Assembly: GCF_009676705.1 (NCBI RefSeq)
Contig: NZ_CP046046.1
Span: 992,001-1,056,000, forward strand
Length of the DNA stretch: 64,000 bases
Direction: 5' to 3'
Source: Spiribacter sp. 2438
GTDB taxonomy: Bacteria; Pseudomonadota; Gammaproteobacteria; Nitrococcales; Nitrococcaceae
The position numbers were made by a program, and so were the translations under genes. The first letter of the stretch is position 1, and each line of letters starts with the position of its first letter. The notes under the pieces were generated by a model. It worked only from the letters and a program-made list of their open reading frames with translations, did no database searches and was not told the DNA's origin. Shown here one piece after another: positions 44,125 through 51,601 of the stretch.

Positions 44125-45053
44125 GCCTCGCCTTCAACACACTGCTGTCACTGATCATCGTGGCGGTGGCCGCCGCCGCCATTCTGGGTCGGCAGGCCTT
44201 CATGGCCGTGGTGTTCTTCATTGCCTATGGACTGCTGATTGCGCTGGCCTGGCTGCGCCTCGAAGCCACCAATGTAGCGCTGGCCGAGGCCGCCATCGGC
44301 GCCGGATTGACCGGCATTCTGCTGCTGGTGGCCTGGACCCGGCTGCGCGCCCTGGAAGCACCGGCGCCCTCTCCGCCCCACCGCCTGCTGCAGGTCCTGG
44401 CCGGGGCAGGTGCCGGGGCTGTGACCCTGGGATTGCTGGCAGCAATCAGCCAGCTGCCGGCGGTACCCGGTCTCCAGCGCGACGTGGCCGAGCACCTGCC
44501 GGTCACCGGCACCGACAATCCGGTGACCGCGGTGCTGCTGAATTTCCGAACCTGGGACACCCTGCTTGAGACGCTGGTGCTCCTGGCGGCGCTGGTGGGC
44601 GCCTGGACACTGACCCGGGATGAGGACTGGCCGGGCCGGGCCGGCCGGCGTCACCGGGTGCTGCCGGACGGGGTGCTGGCCCAGTTCGGTCGCGTGCTAC
44701 CCCCGGTGGCGCTGGTGGTGGGCGCTTATCTGGTCTGGGTCGGCGGCTATCAGCCCGGCGGCGCGTTTCAGGGGGGCACGGTGCTGGCCGCTGCCTGGAT
44801 CGTGGCGGTGATGACCGGACACCTTCCCGCCCCGCGGGTGGATGACCGCTGGATGCGCATGGCGGTGCTGATCGGGCCCACGTTTTTCCTGCTGGTGGGA
44901 CTGGCCGGACTGGTTGTCGGTGCCTTTCTCTACATCCCGCCAGGGTTTGCCAAGCCAGTCCTGATGGCCATCGAGGCCACTCTGGCGGTGGCCATTGCGG
45001 CAACGCTGGCCATGCTGGTCTTTGGTGCCCCGGAGCAGGGGGAATCGTCATGA
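44121..45053 (+). CDS. Mrp-type antiporter subunit B with fused DUF4040/MbhD-like domain
   Basis: A 310-residue membrane protein joining two modules. The N-terminal 75 residues (LIIVAVAAAAILGRQAFMAVVFF, then LEATNVALAEAAIGAGLTGILLL) match the DUF4040/MbhD module, which is part of the C terminus of MrpA in standard systems. The C-terminal 140 residues (LPPVALVVGAYLVWVGGYQPGGAFQGGTVLAAA) are MnhB. Between them, around NPVTAVLLNFRTWDTLLETLVLLAALVGA, is the MbhE-like helix pair also found in MrpA tails. So the MrpA tail has been moved onto MrpB here. GTG start within the mnhG stop. Confidence 0.86.
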   Translation: MSLAFNTLLSLIIVAVAAAAILGRQAFMAVVFFIAYGLLIALAWLRLEATNVALAEAAIGAGLTGILLLVAWTRLRALEAPAPSPPHRLLQVLAGAGAGAVTLGLLAAISQLPAVPGLQRDVAEHLPVTGTDNPVTAVLLNFRTWDTLLETLVLLAALVGAWTLTRDEDWPGRAGRRHRVLPDGVLAQFGRVLPPVALVVGAYLVWVGGYQPGGAFQGGTVLAAAWIVAVMTGHLPAPRVDDRWMRMAVLIGPTFFLLVGLAGLVVGAFLYIPPGFAKPVLMAIEATLAVAIAATLAMLVFGAPEQGESS

Positions 45054-45340
45054 CCGCCACCGAGTGGCTACCCTTTACGGTCTGTGCCGCCGCGCTCATT
45101 GGCCTGGGCCTCTACGGGCTGGTGACCCAGCCGTTATTACTACGCCGGGTGATCGCCTTTAATGTGATCGGATCCGGCATCTTTCTGCTGTTCGGAGCGC
45201 TGTCCGGCAGCGAAAGCGCCGGTACCGACTCGGTGCCCCAGGCCATGATCATCACCGGCATCGTGGTGGCCCTGTCCGCCACGGCCCTTGCCCTGGCGCT
45301 GGTAGTCGCCCATGCCCGGGAGGGCGGTCGCGACCCATGA
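45050..45340 (+). CDS. mnhC: Mrp-type Na+/H+ antiporter subunit C (NuoK-like)
   Basis: A 96-residue protein with three helices, homologous to NuoK of complex I (LIGLGLYGLVTQPLLLRRVIAFNVIGSGIFLLFGAL). The PQAMIITGIVVALSATALALAL helix is diagnostic of MnhC. The ATG overlaps the preceding stop, and the next ATG overlaps its own. Confidence 0.92.
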   Translation: MTATEWLPFTVCAAALIGLGLYGLVTQPLLLRRVIAFNVIGSGIFLLFGALSGSESAGTDSVPQAMIITGIVVALSATALALALVVAHAREGGRDP

Positions 45341-46809
45341 GCCTGCCGATCACTGCTCTGGTTCTGTGCCTGACGCTGCCACTGCTGGGTGCCATCGCCA
45401 CGGTGGCCGCGCCGCGCCATGCCACGCCACTGGTCACCAGCGTCGCCGGGCTGATGGTGGCCGTGACCATAGGCCTGACGAGCCATGTTGCGATCCATGG
45501 GCCGGTGGTGGTTGCCCTTGGCGAGTGGGCACCGCCGCTGGGGATACAGATCATGGCGGATGGGCCGGCGGTGCTGTTCCTGCTGGTCAACGCACTGGTC
45601 ATGGCGGCCGTGGTGCTGTTCTCGCTGGCGCCCATCGGACAACCGGGACCCCGCAGCCGGCTGGCCCAGACCTTCTGGCCGCTTCTGTTGCTGCTATGGG
45701 GGGCGCTCAACGCCATATTTGTCTCCCGGGATCTGTTCAATCTCTATGTGGGGCTCGAGCTGGCCAGTCTGGCGGCGGTGGCGCTGGTGGCCATCGAACG
45801 AAAGCGCGACACCCTCAATGCGGCACTGCGCTATCTACTGTTCGCCCTGACCGGCTCGCTGCTCTATCTGCTGGGCGTGGTCCTGATCTACGCCGGTCAT
45901 GGGACTCTGGACATCACTCTGCTGGCCGGCGAATTGGGCATGCACCCCACGGATGCGCTGGCCATCGGGGCGATGACCGCCGGCCTGGCTGCCAAAACCG
46001 CGCTGTTCCCCTTTCACGTCTGGCTGCCACCCGCCCATGCCGGCGCGCCCGCCCCCGCCAGCGCGGTATTGTCGGCGCTGGTGCCCAAGGCCTCGCTCTA
46101 TATCGCGCTCCGCCTGTGGCTTGAGGCCGCGCCGGGGGCCGGTGATGCGATCGCCGTCAATGTCCTGGGCTGGCTCGGCGCTCTGGCCGTTGTCCATGGC
46201 TCGATCATGGCCCTTCGCCAGGAGCGCCTGAAACTGGTCATCGCCTACTCCACGGTGGCCCAGATCGGCTACCTGTTCCTCGTGTTTCCCCTGGCGCTGG
46301 GCGCCGCGGGCGCCGCCGGGAGCGGTGTGGCGGACAGTGCCTGGAATGGCACCCTGTTTCAGGCACTGTCCCATGCCCTGGCCAAAGCCGCGCTGTTCCT
46401 CTGCGCGGGGTTGATCCTCGAAGCCGCCGGCCATGACCGCATTGCTCGACTGGCGGGCGTCGCCCAGGCCCTGCCGGTCACCCTGTTCGCCTTCGGCCTG
46501 GCGGCCATCACACTCATGGGCCTGCCCCCCAGTGGCGGCTTCATGGCCAAGTACCTGCTGGTGACCGCCTCGCTGGAGGGCGGTGTGCCGGGCTGGGGGC
46601 TGATAGTGCTGGCCGGCGGTCTGCTGGCCGCGGCCTATCTCTATCGCCCCATGGCCTCGGCCTTTCGGCACCCGGATCAGGAGTCCGCCGCCCCCTTCAC
46701 AACGGTGGCGGCCTGGCGGCAGGCAATCCCGCTGGGGCTGGCTATCGCCTCCCTCGCCCTCGGCATCCTGCCCGCTGTCCCCCATGAGTTGATGGGAGGC
46801 ATGCCATGA
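45337..46809 (+). CDS. Mrp-type antiporter large subunit 1 (MnhD/NuoN-like)
   Basis: A 490-residue membrane protein of about fourteen helices from the proton-conducting antiporter family shared with NuoL/M/N. The TM5 glutamate is present (LYVGLELASLAAVAL). The TM7 lysine (AAKTALFPFHVWLPPAHAGAPAPASAVLS) and the TM8 lysine (VPKASLYIALR) are also present, as needed for proton movement. It is the first of three such large subunits in tandem, each overlapping the next by four bases. Confidence 0.9.
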   Translation: MSLPITALVLCLTLPLLGAIATVAAPRHATPLVTSVAGLMVAVTIGLTSHVAIHGPVVVALGEWAPPLGIQIMADGPAVLFLLVNALVMAAVVLFSLAPIGQPGPRSRLAQTFWPLLLLLWGALNAIFVSRDLFNLYVGLELASLAAVALVAIERKRDTLNAALRYLLFALTGSLLYLLGVVLIYAGHGTLDITLLAGELGMHPTDALAIGAMTAGLAAKTALFPFHVWLPPAHAGAPAPASAVLSALVPKASLYIALRLWLEAAPGAGDAIAVNVLGWLGALAVVHGSIMALRQERLKLVIAYSTVAQIGYLFLVFPLALGAAGAAGSGVADSAWNGTLFQALSHALAKAALFLCAGLILEAAGHDRIARLAGVAQALPVTLFAFGLAAITLMGLPPSGGFMAKYLLVTASLEGGVPGWGLIVLAGGLLAAAYLYRPMASAFRHPDQESAAPFTTVAAWRQAIPLGLAIASLALGILPAVPHELMGGMP

Positions 46810-48269
46810 CCGACTGGCTGCCCCCGCTGATTCTTGCCACATCGCTGCTGCCGGCGGTGGCGACCTTTTTTCTGCATCAGGAAAGCCACGTCTGGCGCAA
46901 TACGCTCAACCTCGGCGGAGCGTTGCTCAAGGTCGGGCTGGTGGTGTTCATGCTGGTGGAAGTGGCCGGGGGCACCCTGCATGAAACCCGCATCGACCTG
47001 GTACCGGGGGTGTTCCTGCTGTTGAGGGTGGACGCCCTGTCGCTGCTGTTTCTGACCCTTTCTGCCGTGCTGTGGTTGCTCACCACGGTTTACGCCATCG
47101 CCTATTTCGACCATAAACCCAACCTCTCCCGGTTCTTCGGTTTTTTCAGTCTGTGCGTTTTCGCCACCACCGGCATTGCCCTGTCGGGTTCACTGCTCAC
47201 CTTTTTCATTTTCTACGAGCTACTCACCCTGAGCACCTGGCCGCTGGTGGTCCACAAACAGAACGCCGCCTCCATGCGCGCGGGGGTGTCCTACCTGCTG
47301 TATTCCCTGCCGGGCAGCGTGGCGTTGCTGTTCGCCATCCTCTGGCTGGAATCCGCGGCCGGGCCAGTGGAGTTTGCCAACGGCGCCGATTTTGCCGATC
47401 TGGATTCGGCCAGCCAGCGGTGGCTCTTCCTGCTGTTCGCCGGAGGACTGGCGGTCAAAGCGGCCATGGTGCCGCTTCATCGATGGCTACCCGCCGCCAT
47501 GGCCGCCCCGGCGCCGGTGAGTGCGCTGTTGCATGCCGTGGCGGTGGTGAAGGCCGGCGCCTTCGGGTTTGTCCGCGTCATCCACGATGTATTCGGCATT
47601 GAGCGGGTTACCGACCTGGGACTGGGCATACCGCTGGCCATGCTCGCCTCAGTGACCATTCTGTATGGCTCGATTCAGGCGCTGCGCCAGACCGGGATCA
47701 AGCGCCGACTGGCCTACTCCACGGTCAGTCAGGTCTCCTACATCGTCCTGGGTGCCGCCCTCGTCGGCCCCCTGGCGCTCATCGGCGGGCTGGCTCACCT
47801 GGTTCACCAGGGCCTGATGAAAATCACTCTGTTCTTCTGCGCCGGCATATACGACGAGCGGGCCGGCATCCATGAGATCGCGGAACTGAACGGCATTGGC
47901 GCCCGCATGCCGTGGACCTCGGTGTGTTTCTCGCTGGGGGCGCTGGGCATGATCGGCCTGCCGCCCATGGCCGGCTTCGTCACCAAGATCTACCTGGGCC
48001 TGGGGGCCATGGAGTCGGGGGCCCCCTGGGTGGTGGCTGTGCTGGCCGGCTCAACGCTCTTGAACGCAGCGTATTTCCTGCCGCTGCTCTACCGCATCTG
48101 GTTTACCCCGCCACCGGACGGCGAGCGCCCCGGTGAGCGCCCCCTGGGCATCGTGGTCCCGGCGGTGATTACCGGCCTGGGCGCCATCGCCGCCGGGCTC
48201 CTCGCCGGTGCGGATTTCAGTCCGCTGGGCTGGGCCACACTAATCGTCGAGAGGCATTACCAACCATGA
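46806..48269 (+). CDS. Mrp-type antiporter large subunit 2 (MnhD/NuoM-like)
   Basis: A 487-residue, roughly fourteen-helix protein of the same family. The TM5 glutamate (FFIFYELLTLSTWPLVVHKQ), the TM7 lysine (VKAAMVPLHRWLPAAMAAPAPVSALLHAV) and a lysine in the next helix (VVKAGAFGFVR) are all present, so it looks competent for ion translocation. PVSALLHAVAVVKAG is the family signature. It overlaps both neighbours by four bases. Confidence 0.9.
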   Translation: MTDWLPPLILATSLLPAVATFFLHQESHVWRNTLNLGGALLKVGLVVFMLVEVAGGTLHETRIDLVPGVFLLLRVDALSLLFLTLSAVLWLLTTVYAIAYFDHKPNLSRFFGFFSLCVFATTGIALSGSLLTFFIFYELLTLSTWPLVVHKQNAASMRAGVSYLLYSLPGSVALLFAILWLESAAGPVEFANGADFADLDSASQRWLFLLFAGGLAVKAAMVPLHRWLPAAMAAPAPVSALLHAVAVVKAGAFGFVRVIHDVFGIERVTDLGLGIPLAMLASVTILYGSIQALRQTGIKRRLAYSTVSQVSYIVLGAALVGPLALIGGLAHLVHQGLMKITLFFCAGIYDERAGIHEIAELNGIGARMPWTSVCFSLGALGMIGLPPMAGFVTKIYLGLGAMESGAPWVVAVLAGSTLLNAAYFLPLLYRIWFTPPPDGERPGERPLGIVVPAVITGLGAIAAGLLAGADFSPLGWATLIVERHYQP

Positions 48270-49987
48270 TGGACTGGGTGCAAGGACCGTTGATGCCGTT
48301 CCTGGCGCTGGCCTGGCCATTGCTGATGGCGGGCCTGATGGTGCTGCCGCCGCTGCGCGATCGGGCCCTGATGCTCCTGCCGCTGGCGCCGCTGCCCGGG
48401 CTGATGCTGGCCCTGATGCCACTGACGGATACCGCCACCGAAGTGCCCATTCTGCTGCTGGGCGTGCGACTGGAAACCGATCCCACGGCACTGGCGCTGC
48501 TGGGCATGACCGCCGCCCTATGGCTGGCCGCCGGTCTGTACGCCGTGGCCTACATGAAAGCCCCCCGTAAACCGGCCATCTTCAGCGGATTCTGGTGCCT
48601 GACCCTCACCGGCAACCTGGGCGTCTTCCTCGCCGCCGATGCCGTGACGTTCTACGTGGCATTTGCGGCGGTCTCGCTGGCGGCCTATTTCCTGGTGGTG
48701 CATGACGGCACCGCCGAAGCGCTTCGCGCCTCGAGGATCTACATCATCATGGCGGTACTCGGCGAGGCGATGCTGCTGATCGGCTTCGTGCTGATGATGG
48801 CCCAGGCCGAGACGCTGCTGATTGCGGAGATGCGGCACGGCCTGACCGACCCGATGCTCGGCAACGGGCAACGCCAACTGATTGTGGCCCTGCTCATTGC
48901 CGGATTCGGCATCAAAGCCGGCCTCATGCCCCTCCATCTATGGCTGCCCCTGGCCCACCCGGCGGCCCCCACCGCGGCCTCGGCGGTGCTTTCCGGGGCC
49001 ATCGTCAAAGCCGGCCTCATCGGGTTGATCCGGTTTCTGCCCGAAGGCGATGCAATCACCGGCCCCGTCCTGTTGGCGCTGGGGCTGGCCGGCGCTTACG
49101 CGGCGGTGATCCTCGGGGTGCTGCAGTCACGCATCAAGGCGGTGCTGGCCTACTCCACCGTCAGCCAGATGAGCTTGATGCTGGCGGTGGTGGGGGCCGG
49201 GCTCGCCGTCGCCGGTGGCTCGGGGCCAGAGATTGCGGGCTATTACGGCGTTCATCACGGATTCGCCAAAGGCGCACTGTTTCTGGCCGTGGGCTGGATC
49301 CCGCTGCTCGGCGGCGCCGCCCGTTGGGCCGCTTTGGCGTTGGTGGCTGTCCTGTGCGCCTCGGTGGCCGGGTGGCCGCTGACCGGCGGCGCCCTGGCCA
49401 AGGCCGCGATCAAACCGGCATTCCCGGCGCCGCTGGTGATGGCGGTGACCGCGACGGGCATCACCACCACGCTGCTTCTGGTGCGCTACCTGTACCTGCT
49501 GGCCCGGTCACCGGCAAAATCCGCAGCGGGCCTTGGCGCGCGGACCATGGGCCTGACGGTCATGGGTACCGGATTCGCCGCGCTGGTCGTCCCCTGGGCG
49601 CTTTGGGGTGTCCATGATCCCCGCGGTCCCGCTTATTTGATGCAGCCAGATACCCTGATGGCGGGTGCATGGCCGGTGACCGTGGGGCTGGTACTGGCCG
49701 GCCTGGTCGGGTGGCAGCAGAACCGGCTCGAACAAAGGCCGAGGGTGCCAGAAGGAGACCTCATCGTCCCGCTGGAGCGCACGATTGGGACGCTCATGTC
49801 GGGGATATCCGGACTTGCGGAGACGATCATCGGGCGAAACCGGCCCGCATCGGACACGGCGGCTGAGCCGCTGCAACCCGCCCGACAGGCCGCTCAGGCG
49901 CTGGAGACACAGGTCCAGCGCTGGCCCATGGCCGGCGTCATCCTGGTCGGGTTAATGGCAGGGCTGGCCTGGCTAGTCCTGCGGTGA
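48266..49987 (+). CDS. Mrp-type antiporter large subunit 3 (NuoL/MnhA-like, TM5 glutamate missing)
   Basis: A 573-residue membrane protein of the NuoL/M/N-type family. The TM7 lysine region (GIKAGLMPLHLWLPLAHPAAPTAASAVLSGAIVKAG) is intact. At the TM5 position, where the two preceding subunits have Glu (YELLTL, LELASL), this protein has alanine (TFYVAFAAVSLAAYF, Ala134). The C-terminal 110 residues add amphipathic and charged segments and a final helix (MAGVILVGLMAGLAWLVL), as in long MrpA/NuoL chains. It closes the operon and its 3' end overlaps the convergent sulfatase-like gene by 15 bases. Confidence 0.85.
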   Translation: MMDWVQGPLMPFLALAWPLLMAGLMVLPPLRDRALMLLPLAPLPGLMLALMPLTDTATEVPILLLGVRLETDPTALALLGMTAALWLAAGLYAVAYMKAPRKPAIFSGFWCLTLTGNLGVFLAADAVTFYVAFAAVSLAAYFLVVHDGTAEALRASRIYIIMAVLGEAMLLIGFVLMMAQAETLLIAEMRHGLTDPMLGNGQRQLIVALLIAGFGIKAGLMPLHLWLPLAHPAAPTAASAVLSGAIVKAGLIGLIRFLPEGDAITGPVLLALGLAGAYAAVILGVLQSRIKAVLAYSTVSQMSLMLAVVGAGLAVAGGSGPEIAGYYGVHHGFAKGALFLAVGWIPLLGGAARWAALALVAVLCASVAGWPLTGGALAKAAIKPAFPAPLVMAVTATGITTTLLLVRYLYLLARSPAKSAAGLGARTMGLTVMGTGFAALVVPWALWGVHDPRGPAYLMQPDTLMAGAWPVTVGLVLAGLVGWQQNRLEQRPRVPEGDLIVPLERTIGTLMSGISGLAETIIGRNRPASDTAAEPLQPARQAAQALETQVQRWPMAGVILVGLMAGLAWLVLR

Positions 49988-51601
49988 GCGCTCCGAGATC
50001 CTGAGCGCCTCGAACTGCGACGAGAGCTTGCGCAGGAGAATATCCCGGAGGTTGTCCATGCGGCGGGCCGGAGTATCCGCCGAGGGGATCATGCCTTCCT
50101 GCCAATCCAGATCCTCGAAGCGATCCACCAGATCCGCCGGGCCGATGACGTGGATGGGCACATCATAGCCGTCGACTCCCGCCACAAACCTGGCGGGTTC
50201 ATGGTCCCCGAGGACGATCATCAGGGGCGGATCCCCGGCCTGATGCTCGGCCCAGCTGCCCACCACCTGCAGGCTGTAATCCACCGCCTGGCGAAATTGA
50301 TCCCGAATCCGGTCCTCGTCCTGCCAGACCACTTCCGGCGCATCTCCGGAAGCGGCGGCTTCTTCAAACACCTCGCCCGCCCCCATGGATTCCCAATCCA
50401 CCAGTTCCGGCACCGGGACCCAGGGGGCATGAGAAGAAATCAGGGCGATTTGCGCCATCAAGGGGGGGCGGTCGTCACGGCCCTGCTCCAGACGCTCAAA
50501 GGCCTTCAGCGTGAACTGGTCCGGCATGGTCACCCAGTTGAACGGCGGCCCCTCATAGCCCAGATCCGGGGCGTTGTAGATGGCATCAAAGTTGAAGGCT
50601 TCGCCCTCCGGCCAGCCCATGACATGGGCCGGCTTGATTGCCACGGTGCGGAACCCGGCGTCGTTGCCATAGTGGTAGAGGGTGCGACGACCACTGTTGA
50701 TCATGGCCCGGTAGCGGGGCTGGTTATGCAGCCACAGGCCAGTGGCCACCGATCCATGGGCGAGCCAGCTCTGCCCGCCCACCATGGGTGCGGTGGCCCA
50801 GCCCGAACGCATGGCAAGCCCTTCGCCGTCGAGGCGCTCCTGAATGGCCTTCAGGGTTTGGGTGTGAGTGGGAATGTAGAGGGGGTTCTCGAAGCTTGAA
50901 CGCCCGTAGCTTTCGATATAGACGATCACCAGGTCCCGGCCGTCCAGTGCATCGAAAAACGGCCCGCGCCCGAGCATCGGGTCCCGCAGTGCCGCCTCCC
51001 GAAACTCCTGCATATCCCGATAGGTGGCGGCCATCTGATGACTGCGATCCACCGCCACCCGGGCGGCAAACGCTTCACCCGGCACCGAGGCCGGTTTGCG
51101 GTGGTTGATATCCGCCACCACCAGCGCCACCGCCGGTACCAGCACCAGGGCCGCCACCCCACGGCCCGCGAGCCCCACCGGCAGCCGGGCCCAGACCCCG
51201 CTGCCCCACCAGAGCAGGCCCATCAGAACCAGCAGTGCCAGCACCCCACCCACAGCCGCCAGCACCGCCAGGGGCAGCCCGACGCTGCCCACCAGCAGGT
51301 TCCAGACCGCCGGCGCGAAATGCAGATCGGCCACCAGGTTGAAATGCCGGTTGTAGGCAATGAACGTGCCGACGTCAGCGAGGCGCAGCAAAACCACCGC
51401 CACCAGCGAAAACACCAGACCCAGTCGCATCAGCAGGCTCAGTCCGGGCAACCCGGTAAACACCAGCAACGCCAACAAAGCCGGGAGCTCCAGGGGCCAG
51501 GCCGCCAGTGCCCCCGGGTGGAACATGGTGGGATGGTTGGGCAGCACCAACACCAGAAAAAACACCAGGGCCGACAGGCCCAGGGCGCCGATTGTTCTCA
51601 T
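49973..51601 (-). CDS. Membrane-bound sulfatase-like / phosphoglycerol transferase family protein
   Basis: A 542-residue protein with about five N-terminal helices (residues 5-170) and a large periplasmic alkaline-phosphatase-superfamily domain resembling LTA synthase, EptA and OpgB relatives. The metal-site segments VYIESYGRSSFEN, the putative nucleophile region GGQSWLAHGSVATGLWL and the late VLGDHEPARF are visible. Such enzymes move phosphoglycerol or phosphoethanolamine groups or hydrolyse sulfate or phosphate esters at the cell surface. The substrate is unknown. The ATG overlaps the P-type ATPase stop by four bases. Confidence 0.83.
   Translation of the reverse strand: MRTIGALGLSALVFFLVLVLPNHPTMFHPGALAAWPLELPALLALLVFTGLPGLSLLMRLGLVFSLVAVVLLRLADVGTFIAYNRHFNLVADLHFAPAVWNLLVGSVGLPLAVLAAVGGVLALLVLMGLLWWGSGVWARLPVGLAGRGVAALVLVPAVALVVADINHRKPASVPGEAFAARVAVDRSHQMAATYRDMQEFREAALRDPMLGRGPFFDALDGRDLVIVYIESYGRSSFENPLYIPTHTQTLKAIQERLDGEGLAMRSGWATAPMVGGQSWLAHGSVATGLWLHNQPRYRAMINSGRRTLYHYGNDAGFRTVAIKPAHVMGWPEGEAFNFDAIYNAPDLGYEGPPFNWVTMPDQFTLKAFERLEQGRDDRPPLMAQIALISSHAPWVPVPELVDWESMGAGEVFEEAAASGDAPEVVWQDEDRIRDQFRQAVDYSLQVVGSWAEHQAGDPPLMIVLGDHEPARFVAGVDGYDVPIHVIGPADLVDRFEDLDWQEGMIPSADTPARRMDNLRDILLRKLSSQFEALRISERSPQD

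Noticed and set aside
45835-46842. Minus-strand open frame of 335 codons
   Set aside because: Antisense to the first large antiporter subunit; Gly/Gln-rich with no membrane helices or known domain.
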